Positions 17,478 through 26,667 of a stretch of 64,000 nucleotides of DNA are shown here, piece by piece (within the stretch, counting starts at the first letter, position 1; every line of letters starts with the position of its first letter). Origin of the DNA: an uncultured Flavobacteriaceae bacterium (GTDB lineage Bacteria; Bacteroidota; Bacteroidia; Flavobacteriales; Flavobacteriaceae). The notes beneath the pieces were generated by a model that saw nothing but the letters and a program-made list of their open reading frames with translations, did no database searches and was not told the origin of the DNA. The position numbers and the translations under genes were made by a program. The DNA is taken from the NCBI GenBank assembly GCA_913065125.1, contig CAJYAG010000003.1, positions 361,282-425,281 of the forward strand, in the 5' to 3' direction.

Positions 17478-17909
17478 TTATTTTAATTTGTACGAATTAT
17501 TTTTTTGTGATGTATCTACAATAAACTTTTTAGTAAGAAACTTTCTGCCTAATAATATAGGATATTTCATGTCGCTTCTTTCGCTTAAAGTTAATTCGAT
17601 ATTGTGAGTTTCGTTAAAAAGAGTAACAGTTGTTTTGATTGCAAAACGTTCTTCTGATGTTCCGTTAGAACTTTTAATTACTTTTTTATAGTAATTCTTT
17701 GTTCTAAATTCTTTTTCGTTGTATTGAATATGATTTGGATCTAAAAGTGTGAAGTTAATAAAATTCTCACCATTTATTATGGTTTCTTCTATTTTATGTG
17801 CGTGTATAGCTGATGTATAGGCTCCAGTATCAACTTTGGCTTCAATATTTAAAAGGCCAAATTCTGGAAAATCAATTTGATCAATTCGTCCAATTGTTTT
17901 TTTTGTCAT
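17478..17909 (-). CDS. RimB/retropepsin-like protease (annotated ATP-dependent zinc protease family)
   Basis: 143 residues with the retropepsin-like catalytic signature [14 protein letters not shown] (about residues 24-37) and the second-strand motif [17 protein letters not shown] (about 115-131). The family, often called ATP-dependent zinc protease, includes RimB, which cooperates with RimK in glutamate modification of S6 in Proteobacteria. It is the first gene of the rimB-rimK-M14 operon, with an 11-base gap to rimK. Confidence 0.8.
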   Translation of the reverse strand: MTKKTIGRIDQIDFPEFGLLNIEAKVDTGAYTSAIHAHKIEETIINGENFINFTLLDPNHIQYNEKEFRTKNYYKKVIKSSNGTSEERFAIKTTVTLFNETHNIELTLSERSDMKYPILLGRKFLTKKFIVDTSQKNNSYKLK

Positions 17910-17972
17910 TGTTTTAAAAAAAATATATACTCTGTTTTATGTAGGTTGCTAAGGTATAACAATTGTTGTTTC

Positions 17973-18006
17973 AAAAAAAAGCTCAGAAATATTTCCGAGC
18001 TCTTTT
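17973..18006 (-). terminator. Terminator downstream of pdhC
   Basis: GCTC...GAGC stem with an inner GAAA/TTTC pairing. The A8 tract on the plus strand becomes the U-tract for the leftward pdh transcript. Confidence 0.7.
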
Positions 18007-18028
18007 TATCAAATATATAAAAATCCTT

Positions 18029-19300
18029 TTAGGCTAACATGGTAACAGGGTTTTCTAAATACGTTCTTAAAGTTTGTAAAAATTGTGCTCCAACAGCTCC
18101 ATCAACAGTTCTATGATCACAGGCAAGTGTAACTTTCATTGTGTTGCCAACTACAATTTGACCTTCTTTTACAACAGGTTTTTGTACAATGGCACCAACA
18201 GATAAAATTGCTGAGTTTGGTTGGTTGATAATTGAAGTAAATTCTTGAATTCCAAACATTCCTAAATTAGAAATTGTAAAGGTGCTTCCTTCCATTTCGT
18301 TTGGAGTAATTTTTTTATTTCTTGCTTTTCCTGCTAATTCTCTAACATTTCCGCCAATTTGAGTTAAGCTCATTTGGTCTGCAAATTTTAAAACTGGTAC
18401 AACCAATCCTTCATCTACTGCAACGGCAACCCCAATATGAATATGACTTTTAAAAACCGTAGCATTATCTGTCCAGCTTGTATTTACTTGTGGGTGCTTT
18501 TTTAATGCCATTGCACAAGCTTTAACAACCATATCATTAAATGATACTTTTGTGTCTGGAATTGAGTTAATGGTTTTACGAGAATCCATTGCATTGTCCA
18601 TATCAACCTCTATGGTTAAATAGAAATGTGGTGCCGTAAATTTCGAGTTTCCTAAAGCTTTCGCAATTGCTTTACGCATTTGCGAATTTTTTACTTCTTC
18701 TGTATGTTCTTCGCCAGCAGGAACAAATTTTGCAATTGGAGCAGAAGATGTTTCTGTTGATGTTTCAGCGGCTACAGTAGTAGATGGTGTATAGTTTTCT
18801 ACATCTTTTTTAGTGATTCTTCCATTATCTCCAGACCCTTTTAAGTCCGCTAAATTAATACCTTTATCACTTGCAATTTTCTTTGCTAAAGGAGAAGCAA
18901 AAATTCTTCCACCAGTAGTAGTAGTTGCTTTTGCTTCCACAACTTCAGCAACTGGTTCTGTAGATGTTACTTTTTTAGGAGCTTCTTCAGTTTTCTTTTC
19001 TTCCGTTTTTGGTTCTTGAGTTTCCTCTGCGCTACCACTAAGCAATCCTGAGATATCTTCTCCTTTATCACCAATAATAGCTAGAAGCGTATCAACCGGA
19101 GCACTTTCTCCTTCTTGAACACCAATATGTAATAAAGTTCCTTCGTTAAACGATTCAAACTCCATTGTTGCTTTATCTGTTTCAATTTCAGCTAAAATAT
19201 CGCCTTCTTCAATAGAATCACCAATATTTTTTAACCATTGTGCCACAACACCTTCTTCCATGGTGTCACTTAAACGCGGCATGTTTACTACTATTGCCAT
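18029..19300 (-). CDS. pdhC: Pyruvate dehydrogenase complex E2, dihydrolipoamide acetyltransferase
   Basis: Residues 1-77 form one lipoyl domain with lipoyl lysine K43 in EIETDKATMEFES. A Glu/Thr/Ala-rich linker follows, then a subunit-binding domain (about residues 132-170, FASPLAKKIASDKGINLADL) and the catalytic domain with ACDHRTVDGAVGAQFL near the C-terminus. At 423 residues with one lipoyl domain it is shorter than many flavobacterial PdhC proteins, which often have two. It is three bases from pdhA, so the two are co-transcribed. The E1-beta and E3 genes are not in this window. Confidence 0.93.
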   Translation of the reverse strand: MAIVVNMPRLSDTMEEGVVAQWLKNIGDSIEEGDILAEIETDKATMEFESFNEGTLLHIGVQEGESAPVDTLLAIIGDKGEDISGLLSGSAEETQEPKTEEKKTEEAPKKVTSTEPVAEVVEAKATTTTGGRIFASPLAKKIASDKGINLADLKGSGDNGRITKKDVENYTPSTTVAAETSTETSSAPIAKFVPAGEEHTEEVKNSQMRKAIAKALGNSKFTAPHFYLTIEVDMDNAMDSRKTINSIPDTKVSFNDMVVKACAMALKKHPQVNTSWTDNATVFKSHIHIGVAVAVDEGLVVPVLKFADQMSLTQIGGNVRELAGKARNKKITPNEMEGSTFTISNLGMFGIQEFTSIINQPNSAILSVGAIVQKPVVKEGQIVVGNTMKVTLACDHRTVDGAVGAQFLQTLRTYLENPVTMLA

Positions 19301-19303
19301 AAT

Positions 19304-20296
19304 CTATCTTTTAATAAAAGGATAATCTTCTTGTTCGTATACAACATCGTATAATTGATTTACTTCTGGATAAGGAGAGTTGTCTGCAAACTCCTCACAT
19401 TCTTTTACCAAATCTTTTACTTCTTTGTTGATTGCTTCAATTTCTTCTTCCGTAGCGTATTTTTTTTCCTTTATAACATCTAATACTTGTGTAATAGGGT
19501 CAATTTTTTTGTATTCTTCTACTTCGTCCTTCGTTCTATAATGTTGTGCATCCGACATGGAGTGTCCTCTATAACGATAGGTTTTCATTTCTAAAAAAGT
19601 TGGTCCATCACCACGACGAGCTCTTTGAATTGCTTCATCAACAGCTTCTGCAACTTTAATAGGATTCATACCATCAACGGGTCCACAAGGCATTTCATAT
19701 CCTAAACCAAGTTTCCAAATATCTGTATGATTTGCAGTTCTTTCAACTGAAGTTCCCATTGCGTAACCATTATTTTCAACAATAAAAACAACTGGTAATT
19801 TCCAAAGCATTGCCATGTTAAAACTTTCGTGTAAAGAACCTTGTCTTGCAGCTCCATCACCAAAATAGGTTAATGTTACGCCGTCGTTTCCGGCATATTT
19901 ATCTCCAAATGCAATTCCTGCACCTAAAGGTATTTGACCACCAACAATTCCGTGACCACCGTAAAATCCTTTTTCTTTAGAGAAAATGTGCATAGAACCA
20001 CCCATTCCTTTAGAAGTTCCTGTTACTTTACCATATAATTCTGCCATTACAGCTTTCGGATCAACACCCATTCCAATGGGTTGAACGTGATTACGATATG
20101 CGGTAATCATTTTGTCTTTACCTAATTCCATTGCATGTAACGAACCTGCTAAAACAGCTTCTTGTCCGTTATATAAGTGTAAAAAACCTCTTACTTTTTG
20201 TTGGATATATACAGCAGCAAGTTTGTCTTCAAACTTTCTCCAAAACAGCATATCTCTATACCAATTTACGTAAGTTTCTTTGGTGATTTTCTTCAT
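19304..20296 (-). CDS. pdhA: Pyruvate dehydrogenase E1 component, alpha subunit
   Basis: Thiamine-diphosphate-dependent decarboxylase subunit. The ThDP/Mg motif GDGAARQGSLHESFNMAMLW...VVFIVENNGYAMGT spans about residues 145-182. The phosphorylation-loop equivalent YRYRGHSMSDAQHYR is near 240. It contains the MITAYRNHVQPIGMGV segment typical of E1-alpha. 330 residues is the expected length. The beta subunit must lie elsewhere, as is common in Flavobacteriaceae. Confidence 0.95.
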   Translation of the reverse strand: MKKITKETYVNWYRDMLFWRKFEDKLAAVYIQQKVRGFLHLYNGQEAVLAGSLHAMELGKDKMITAYRNHVQPIGMGVDPKAVMAELYGKVTGTSKGMGGSMHIFSKEKGFYGGHGIVGGQIPLGAGIAFGDKYAGNDGVTLTYFGDGAARQGSLHESFNMAMLWKLPVVFIVENNGYAMGTSVERTANHTDIWKLGLGYEMPCGPVDGMNPIKVAEAVDEAIQRARRGDGPTFLEMKTYRYRGHSMSDAQHYRTKDEVEEYKKIDPITQVLDVIKEKKYATEEEIEAINKEVKDLVKECEEFADNSPYPEVNQLYDVVYEQEDYPFIKR

Positions 20297-20350
20297 TATT
20301 AGTTGATGTTAAAGTCTAATTTAAGTAGCATAAAAAATGAATGCGAACTG

Positions 20351-20358
20351 CAAAAATA
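20351..20358 (-). promoter_or_regulatory. Putative pdhA promoter, -7 element
   Basis: TATTTTTG on the minus strand, 54 bases upstream of the pdhA ATG. No good -33 TTG at the usual distance. Confidence 0.35.
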
Positions 20359-20436
20359 AGGGTTTTTAGTTTTTAAAAAAAAATGTTTTTAATAAAAAGT
20401 AGAAAGCTTAAAAAACTATTTTTTTAAGAAGGACTA

Positions 20437-21096
20437 TTATTTATCTTTTGCAATTAAAATTGTAGCTACAGCACCCGTTGCAAGATTCCATTCGTTAGAT
20501 GAAATTAAGTTATTTGAATCATCGTATACTTTAAAAGCAGCTGTATTTGGGCCAGAAGAACCTTGGTTTAATGCTTTAAAAGCAATTTTGTTAATTCCTA
20601 CACCAATAGGAATTGTAAATTTTTGATAATTCTGCTTTAGTGTAATATTTGTAATTACTGGAATGTTATTTACAAGAATGGTTACCATATCTCCGTCAGG
20701 ATATTGAAAATCTCTACAAATAATAGTTACATTTTTTGAGTTGGTTCTAAAACTACCTAAATCTTGATCTACTTTTGGATATTGATATCGACCATTTATT
20801 TTTTTGTATGCTTTTAAAACACGTTCCTCGTTGAGTTTAGCTTGGTTTAATATTCCTTTGTTTCTTAAATCTGCATCTTTTTGGGCTTGCGTTTTTGTTT
20901 TTTGTGAATTTTTGTAGGCATTTTTAAACCCCTTTGTTGCATCAAAATCTAAGGAACCAGTTTTTTTAATAGGAATTGTTTTTGCTTTTATAGAAATCTT
21001 CTTTTTTGCACCAATCTTATCCTCTTGAGAATGCATAGATTGAGCAGCTAATAGCAGTAAGCTTAAAATAAAAAAGAGTTGTTTGTTCAGGTTCAT
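20437..21096 (-). CDS. Secreted protein of unknown function
   Basis: Signal peptide of about 23 residues (hydrophobic FFILSLLLLAAQ, ending MHSQ). A Lys-rich low-complexity segment (about 28-110) follows, then a beta-rich domain (about 115-215) with NVTIICRDFQYPDGDMVTI and NEWNLATGAVATILIAK. The second half looks like a beta-sandwich, but I cannot name a family. It lies upstream of pdhA on the same strand with a 140-base gap containing a pdhA promoter candidate, so co-transcription is uncertain. Confidence 0.6.
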   Translation of the reverse strand: MNLNKQLFFILSLLLLAAQSMHSQEDKIGAKKKISIKAKTIPIKKTGSLDFDATKGFKNAYKNSQKTKTQAQKDADLRNKGILNQAKLNEERVLKAYKKINGRYQYPKVDQDLGSFRTNSKNVTIICRDFQYPDGDMVTILVNNIPVITNITLKQNYQKFTIPIGVGINKIAFKALNQGSSGPNTAAFKVYDDSNNLISSNEWNLATGAVATILIAKDK

Positions 21097-21174
21097 AAAA
21101 CAAAAATATAATTTCTATACTGCAAATATAATACCGTAAAATTGAAGTTGTGTTTTAGTTCTGTTAAAATTGAT

Positions 21175-21843
21175 TTATTTGATAGGAAAATTAAAATAAG
21201 TATCAGGAAAAGGTTCATTTTTTAAAGTAAAATGCCACCATTCAGTTTTTATTGGTTTAAATCCGTTTGTAACCATTAGGTTTCTTAACAGCAGTCTATT
21301 TGCTCGTTGTTTTTTTGATATTTTATCATTTAAAGCATGAGATTCCTCGCCAAAAAAATCATACGGACTTCCCATGTCTAATTCTTCTCCACTTGTTAAA
21401 TCCATTATTGTTACATCTACTGTACTTCCTCTTGTATGACCAGATTTTTCAGCAATATATCCTTGATTAAACAATTGTGTTTTTGGTACATTTGGGTAAT
21501 ATTGTTGTTTCATTAATGTATCGTTCAATACTTTTGCCCAACGCACAAAATGATTTACTGCTTGTTGTGGTCTATAAGTGTCAAATATTTTAAGACTTAA
21601 GTTGAATTGTAGCAATTCTTGTTGTACTTTCTTTAATGCGTTTGCAGCAGGTTCAGTAATAATAATGGTTGGTTTTATATACCCATCAATAGGTTTTCCA
21701 ATAAAATTATTGTTAGTAATATACCGCATTTCTGTTTGAATACTTGCATCAACATTAGAGAGATACACAAAGTCTTTTGGTAAATTTTGTCCGCAAGACG
21801 ACATTGAAATACAAAGAAATAGAAGTAGGGCTGTTTTTTTCAT
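21175..21843 (-). CDS. VanX/DdpX-like D-alanyl-D-alanine dipeptidase lipoprotein (M15D)
   Basis: Lipobox CISMSSCGQ predicts a lipid-anchored periplasmic protein. The M15 zinc site is complete: SGHTRGSTVDVTIMDL (about residues 134-149, His and Asp ligands) and EWWHFTL (about 203-209, catalytic Glu and third His). FDTYRPQQAVNHFV supplies the conserved Arg. Cleaves D-Ala-D-Ala. Without vanHA neighbours it is more likely used in peptidoglycan peptide scavenging than in glycopeptide resistance (inference). Confidence 0.88.
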   Translation of the reverse strand: MKKTALLLFLCISMSSCGQNLPKDFVYLSNVDASIQTEMRYITNNNFIGKPIDGYIKPTIIITEPAANALKKVQQELLQFNLSLKIFDTYRPQQAVNHFVRWAKVLNDTLMKQQYYPNVPKTQLFNQGYIAEKSGHTRGSTVDVTIMDLTSGEELDMGSPYDFFGEESHALNDKISKKQRANRLLLRNLMVTNGFKPIKTEWWHFTLKNEPFPDTYFNFPIK

Positions 21844-21972
21844 GGTTATAAATGTACAAAAAAAGTAAAAGCCATATTATATATAATATGACTTTTACAA
21901 AGTAAACTAATAAAACCAAGTATTAGTACTATAATTAAGGTTGAAGACTCCCTAATATAGCTCTTTAATATG

Positions 21973-22440
21973 TTAATGTAGGCTAATCACTTTTGTGATT
22001 TTCCAAGTATTTTTTTCTTTTTTCCAAACCATAATAAATTTACTAGGAATCGATTTTGCATTGGGTTCTTCTTTGTTAAAGAACTTGTGATATCCAATTT
22101 CTATGGCTCCATAATCTTTTATTGGATATACTTCTATGCTTCCTTTTATTAATGTTCTAGTAACTTTATTGCAGATGTTTTCTTTTAAAGCTTTTAAAAG
22201 TCCATTTTTATCTGTTGATAAACCGCCTTTGTCGTGAAAAAACTCAATATTTTCATCGTATAAGTCAGCTTGAGTTTCCAAATCGCAATTATTGTAAGCA
22301 GTGAAATAGATTGCATCCATTTTTACAATTTGATTGTGTAAATCTACGTTTGATGGTTTGTATTTCGGAATCTCATTTATTTGTCCAATTGCAAAATAAG
22401 ACATTGTTACTGCGATAATAAAAAGGTAAATCTTCATCAT
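21973..22440 (-). CDS. Secreted NTF2-like (DUF4440-type) protein
   Basis: Signal peptide (about 19 residues, ending AIGQ), then a compact alpha+beta domain. The helix IVKMDAIYFTAYNNCDLETQADLYDENIEFFHDKGG and the late strands SKFIMVWKKEKNTWKITKVIS are typical of SnoaL/DUF4440 folds. No catalytic assignment is possible. It follows the head-GIN gene by 26 bases and probably ends the PadR-PspC operon. Confidence 0.75.
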   Translation of the reverse strand: MMKIYLFIIAVTMSYFAIGQINEIPKYKPSNVDLHNQIVKMDAIYFTAYNNCDLETQADLYDENIEFFHDKGGLSTDKNGLLKALKENICNKVTRTLIKGSIEVYPIKDYGAIEIGYHKFFNKEEPNAKSIPSKFIMVWKKEKNTWKITKVISLH

Positions 22441-22466
22441 AATTGTAACTTTTTTAATTCTTTATT

Positions 22467-23192
22467 TTAGTTTGAAGAAATACTTCCGCCAGAAGATTTG
22501 TTTTTATCTATCTTTTTCGGATTTCCTCTGTAGTCGATGTCACCGCCGCTACTTGCCTTTGCCGTTAAAGATTCAACAGCATGTACATCTATATTTGCGC
22601 CACTATTTACTTTTACGGTAGCATTTTTACTTTTTAAACCGTAGGCTCTTATCGAACTTCCGCTAGTTGCTTTTGCAGAAAAATAGTTGGTTGTTCCTTT
22701 TAGTCTTAAATCTGCTCCGCTAGAAGAACTAGAATTTACCGAATCTGCATTTACATCAATTCTTGCATCTGCGCCACTACTAACATGTGCGTCAAAAATA
22801 TCCGCATTAATTGTGTTTTCTGTTACAACATCGCTTCCACTTGTAGCTTTAATTCCGTTAATGTTTGGTGCAGTAAGATATATCTTTTTAGATTTTGCTC
22901 TTCTAATATTTCTTTTTGATGATATTTTTAAAACACCATTTACAACTTCTGTTTTAATGAGTTTGTGTAGATTTTCATCAGCTTTTACAACTAAAGATAA
23001 ATCATTGTCTTGTGTGATGTACAATTGAATGCCTTGACCAATTTCTATTTTTGTGAAGTCGTCATTAATTTTTCGTGTCTCTGAAATTACATTTCTGTTT
23101 CCTGAAACCGAATTGATGCCATCTAACATACAAGATGTAGAAACGGTTACAATAAAAAGAAATGCGAATGTTTTGGTGATGATTGATTTCAT
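22467..23192 (-). CDS. Head-GIN domain lipoprotein (DUF2807)
   Basis: Lipobox VSTSCML. The N-terminal ISETRKINDDFTKIEIGQGIQLYITQ is the hallmark of DUF2807/head-GIN proteins. The rest is a repetitive right-handed parallel beta-helix with recurring S(S/A)GAD, KATSGSS and KASSGGD turns (about residues 120-225). Surface-exposed and of unknown role. Its position after the PspC gene is common in Bacteroidota, suggesting a link to envelope homeostasis. Confidence 0.88.
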   Translation of the reverse strand: MKSIITKTFAFLFIVTVSTSCMLDGINSVSGNRNVISETRKINDDFTKIEIGQGIQLYITQDNDLSLVVKADENLHKLIKTEVVNGVLKISSKRNIRRAKSKKIYLTAPNINGIKATSGSDVVTENTINADIFDAHVSSGADARIDVNADSVNSSSSSGADLRLKGTTNYFSAKATSGSSIRAYGLKSKNATVKVNSGANIDVHAVESLTAKASSGGDIDYRGNPKKIDKNKSSGGSISSN

Positions 23193-23282
23193 AATTTTTA
23201 TATTTTAAAATTCAAATGTCAATAGATAGCTGTTTTGAAACGAATTTTGGTTACTCAATTGTCGTTTTTTATTGACGAACTG

Positions 23283-24935
23283 TTATTCTTCGTCATTTTC
23301 TTCTAAGGCTTTTAGTTCTTTACTGTGCAATCCATCATCCGTCATTAGAAAATAATGGTTTACCATTCTTGGATCGTAGGTGTTTGTTGTATTTTCTATA
23401 TTGTTCAAATATTTTTTGGTGGAAGTATCAAAATACACAGTTACCCCATTTGGAATAAATAATTTTATATATACATCTTCATCTTTAAAAGCATTTTTAA
23501 ACTCGCTAATAAAATAAGCATCTAGCAAAATTTTGTTGTCTTCAATTTTATAATTGTACGAAATGCTTTCTGCATTTTTAGTTGCGTTTAATTTATTTCT
23601 TCCTTCAGAATATTTTCTAATTTGCAGATAAGATTTGTCAGAATTGCTTTTTTCTACATCAATATATACATCGGTAGATGATAATTTCTTTTTTCCATCT
23701 AGATAGATCACTTCTACATTATTGTTGCTGTATTTGTTGTCTTGAAAATAAAGATCTTCACTTTTTACCATTTTTAAAGTAATCGTATCGTTTGCAATAA
23801 CATTTACGTCAATATTTTCAATTTTATTTCCTGATGAAGCTCTTGTTGTACCGTATTCAATTCCTGTAAAAATCAATGCTAAAACAGCAGCCAACCAAAT
23901 ACCAAATAAGGTTAATGAGGTTGCTTTGCTAAATTGTTTAATATTGCTAGATAAGATTCTTAATCCTAATACAAACAGAATCAAGAATGGAATTCCAATA
24001 ACTAAAAACGTACAAACCATTAACAGCCAATAGGGCAATATTGAGTCATAGAAAAATGGTTGAAATAGCGGAAAATCACTATCAAATCCAATATATTCTA
24101 AACTTCCGATAGAAAATGCTCCAATAATTAAAGAAATTAAGGTGATTGCGGCAACAAACATTAGAATCACTCCAATAAACTTACCAATAATTTTAAATAT
24201 TGTAAGAATTATTGTGCCTAAAGTGTCTAAAAAATCTTGAAAACCCGATGTTGTTTTTTTGCTTCCTTTTTTAAATCCTTCATTTACCTTAGATGCACCA
24301 TCTTTAATTTTACTAGAAACTTCGCTAGCACTATTTTTTATGGTTTCTGAAACATGACTAAACTCTTCACGAATTTTTTTTTCAATATTATCAATATTTA
24401 CAGCTTCGCCTTCCATTTGTAATTTCTCTGCAGTTGTTGCTGCTTCAGGAATTACAATCCAAAGAATAACATAGGTTATAATGCTAAATCCGCTAAACGC
24501 CAATAAGATAAATGCCAAACGAATCCAAACTGTATCTACATTAAAATAATGCGCAATACCAGATGCAACTCCTCCTAAAAACTTATCGTCGCCATCTCTA
24601 AATAGTTTTTTACCATTAGAAGTTCTTCTTCTTTGATACTTATAATCTTCGTTTGCATAGCCTTCTTCTGCATCTGCATAATCTTCTGGTTGCCCCATAA
24701 TTTTGATAACTTCATCAATATCACTTTCGTTTACAACCTGACGCGCGTCTGTTATTTTTTCTGATAACAATTCGCTAATACGAGCTTCGATATCTGAAAT
24801 AATTTCGTTTTTTCCTTGAGGATCATCGCTTAAAGATCTAGAAATAGAATCTAAATATCTTTTTAATTTTTGAAAAGCAATTTCATCTATATGGAAAAAG
24901 AATCCTCCTAAATTTATGTTTATTGTCTTATTCAT
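23283..24935 (-). CDS. PspC-domain membrane protein
   Basis: Residues 1-90 are a soluble N-terminal region (INLGGFFFHIDEIAFQKL, conserved in flavobacterial PspC proteins). Residues about 105-170 are the PspC domain (KLFRDGDDKFLGGVASGIAHYF, then a transmembrane helix). A Ser/Lys-rich segment follows (about 185-230), then four hydrophobic stretches (about 235-365) and a C-terminal beta-rich periplasmic domain (about 380-540). PspC proteins take part in envelope stress sensing. Its start overlaps the PadR stop by one base, so the regulator and sensor are translated together. Confidence 0.9.
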   Translation of the reverse strand: MNKTININLGGFFFHIDEIAFQKLKRYLDSISRSLSDDPQGKNEIISDIEARISELLSEKITDARQVVNESDIDEVIKIMGQPEDYADAEEGYANEDYKYQRRRTSNGKKLFRDGDDKFLGGVASGIAHYFNVDTVWIRLAFILLAFSGFSIITYVILWIVIPEAATTAEKLQMEGEAVNIDNIEKKIREEFSHVSETIKNSASEVSSKIKDGASKVNEGFKKGSKKTTSGFQDFLDTLGTIILTIFKIIGKFIGVILMFVAAITLISLIIGAFSIGSLEYIGFDSDFPLFQPFFYDSILPYWLLMVCTFLVIGIPFLILFVLGLRILSSNIKQFSKATSLTLFGIWLAAVLALIFTGIEYGTTRASSGNKIENIDVNVIANDTITLKMVKSEDLYFQDNKYSNNNVEVIYLDGKKKLSSTDVYIDVEKSNSDKSYLQIRKYSEGRNKLNATKNAESISYNYKIEDNKILLDAYFISEFKNAFKDEDVYIKLFIPNGVTVYFDTSTKKYLNNIENTTNTYDPRMVNHYFLMTDDGLHSKELKALEENDEE

Positions 24936-25270
24936 TACTTTGTTTTTTTACTTGTTATTTGGTTTACAGCTGTTACTAGGTTTCCCCAGGTTTTGTCTAA
25001 TTCTTTAGAAAACATTGCTCCGTTTTCTGTTAATACATAATATTTTCTTGGTGGTCCAGAAGTAGATTCTTCCCAACGATAGGTTAATAACCCTGCGTTT
25101 TTTAATCGTGTTAGTAACGGATAAATAGTTCCTTCTACTACAATCATTTCTGCACTTTTTAATGTTTCTAATATTTCAGAAGTGTACGCATCGCCGTGTT
25201 TTAATATCGACAAGATGCAGAATTCTAAAACTCCTTTTCGCATTTGTGCTTTTGTATTTTCTATCTTCAT
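24935..25270 (-). CDS. PadR-family transcriptional regulator
   Basis: 111 residues with a winged helix-turn-helix: KGVLEFCILSILKHGDAYTSEILETL (helices 1-3), GTIYPLLTRLKNAGLLTYRWEES (recognition helix and wing), GPPRKYYVLTENG, then a short C-terminal helix for dimerisation. PadR repressors often control their own operon. An inverted repeat upstream of the operon is a good operator candidate (25776-25796). Confidence 0.92.
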   Translation of the reverse strand: MKIENTKAQMRKGVLEFCILSILKHGDAYTSEILETLKSAEMIVVEGTIYPLLTRLKNAGLLTYRWEESTSGPPRKYYVLTENGAMFSKELDKTWGNLVTAVNQITSKKTK

Positions 25271-25289
25271 ATAAAGAGTTTTATACGTG

Positions 25290-25724
25290 TTATTTAATAA
25301 ATTTTATAGCCAAAGGATATTTGTAATTTTCTCCTTCTTTAGATTTTAAAGCTGCAATAATTATTAAAGCAATCTTTAACAAACCTATAATTGAAATTAA
25401 TGCTCCCATTCCAATAAATCCAAATAATCCAGTTCCATCACTAAAGTGGAAGTTAAAATCAAAGTCATTGTAATGACGCATATGACTAAAAAATGTACTG
25501 AAAGCAAATGGAAGTATAGATACACCTAGTATAAAAACATATAAAGCATAACTTATATTAAAGTTAACAGCTTCTTTTCCTTGCTCATCTAAAAAACGAC
25601 TTCTGTCTTTTAAGGTTTGCCATAATACTAATGGAACGATAATGCTTCCAAACGGAATCATAAATCCAGCAAAAGCCGAAATATGGATTAAGAATGCATT
25701 GGTGTTTTCGCTATTTTTATTCAT
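25290..25724 (-). CDS. DUF4870-domain membrane protein
   Basis: 144 residues from the ATG at 25724; a TTG 33 bases upstream lies in the promoter region and is not credible. Four hydrophobic segments (about residues 12-35, 55-76, 95-118, 119-138) are joined by the DUF4870 signature FLDEQGKEAVNFNISYALY. The C-terminus EGENYKYPLAIKFIK is typical. Small integral membrane protein of unknown role, first gene of the PadR-PspC operon. Confidence 0.85.
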   Translation of the reverse strand: MNKNSENTNAFLIHISAFAGFMIPFGSIIVPLVLWQTLKDRSRFLDEQGKEAVNFNISYALYVFILGVSILPFAFSTFFSHMRHYNDFDFNFHFSDGTGLFGFIGMGALISIIGLLKIALIIIAALKSKEGENYKYPLAIKFIK

Positions 25725-25754
25725 TGTTTTATTTTTATATACTACTTGACTATG

Positions 25755-25796
25755 CAAATATATGTATAAAAGATGGTACTATGCAAAACAAAGTAC
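25755..25796 (-). promoter_or_regulatory. Promoter and probable PadR operator of the DUF4870-PadR-PspC operon
   Basis: On the minus strand TTTTG (25788-25784) and TATATTTG (25762-25755) are separated by 21 bases, a near-ideal Bacteroidota -33/-7 pair. A 21-base inverted repeat GTACTATG-N5-CAAAGTAC (25776-25796, one mismatch) covers the -33 element, as expected for a repressor site. The word ACTATGCAAA also occurs twice, at 25749 and 25778. Confidence 0.65.
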
Positions 25797-25954
25797 TATA
25801 TTTTTTTTAATTATTTTTTATTTAATGGTTTATTTATCAATTAAAAATGCTTACATTGCTTGCTGATAAAGGGTTTTGTGAATTTTTATTTCAATTAAAA
25901 AAAATCAATAATTTTTTATTTTTAAGAATTATAATTCAAAAAAACAATCAAAAT

Positions 25955-26410
25955 ATGAACATTACACCACGTAAAATCAATTTATATATGCTCTTTAAAT
26001 TGCCATCAGCATTTTTTTGTGGTGTTAGAGTCGTGTCAATTTCTGATACAAAAGCCGTTGTAAAAGTAAAACATCGATGGATCAATCAGAATCCGTTTAA
26101 ATCGTTGTATTGGGCTGTTCAAGGAATGGCTTCTGAATTTGCAAGCGGAATCTTAATGATGGAGGAAATAAGAAAATCAAACAGAAAAATTTCGATGTTG
26201 GTAACACACCAAGAAGGGCGATTTGCAAAAAAAGCAACTGGAAAAATTAACTTTACTTGTGAAGATGGAGGTTTGATAAAAGATGCAATTCAGAAATCTA
26301 TTGAAACTGGAGAAGGACAAATCATTCATTTAAAAACAGAAGGAATCGATGCTTCTGGAGATGTGGTTTCTCGGTTTGTGTACGAATGGAGTCTTAAAGT
26401 GAAATTTTGA
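25955..26410 (+). CDS. DUF4442 hotdog-fold thioesterase-like protein
   Basis: 151 residues from the ATG at 25955, preceded by an A-rich stretch. An earlier in-frame ATG at 25847 would add an implausible 36-residue tail. The sequence LPSAFFCGVRVVSI, VKHRWINQNPFKSLYWAVQGMASEFASGIL and the strands around KATGKINFTCEDG follow the PaaI/DUF4442 hotdog pattern. Likely acts on an acyl-CoA, but the substrate is unknown. Divergent from the DUF4870 operon. Confidence 0.8.
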   Translation: MNITPRKINLYMLFKLPSAFFCGVRVVSISDTKAVVKVKHRWINQNPFKSLYWAVQGMASEFASGILMMEEIRKSNRKISMLVTHQEGRFAKKATGKINFTCEDGGLIKDAIQKSIETGEGQIIHLKTEGIDASGDVVSRFVYEWSLKVKF

Positions 26411-26483
26411 TTAGTTATCAGTGAACTGTGAACAGTTGGCAGTTTCAGTTGGCGGTTAATGTCGTTTAACTGAGGTTTTTATA

Positions 26484-26530
26484 AATTGTCAGTTCGAGTG
26501 TCACGCTTTTGGGTGTTATACTCCGAGAAC
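26484..26530. repeat. REP-like element, GTTCGAGTG family (degenerate copy)
   Basis: AATTGTCAGTTCGAGTGTCA through ACTCCGAGAAC is an imperfect inverted repeat of the family also present twice at 43498-43600. The remainder of this 302-base gap holds short CAGTTGGC/CAGTTTCAG words (26411-26455), an A+T-rich stretch and the octamer repeat below. I saw no gene in it. Confidence 0.65.
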
Positions 26531-26667
26531 ATTATAAATGTTATAATCAACTTAAAAAGATAATATTTTTGTAACAAAATTCAATTTTTTATCTCTAATA
26601 GTTTACAAGAAAGTTGCAAAGAGATAAAGTTAATTAATTTGAAATTTTTATATATTTCGAGTACTCA

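Noticed and set aside
21175..21843. Vancomycin-resistance gene vanX
   Set aside because: There are no vanH, vanA/B or vanRS genes nearby; a housekeeping dipeptide-scavenging role is more likely.
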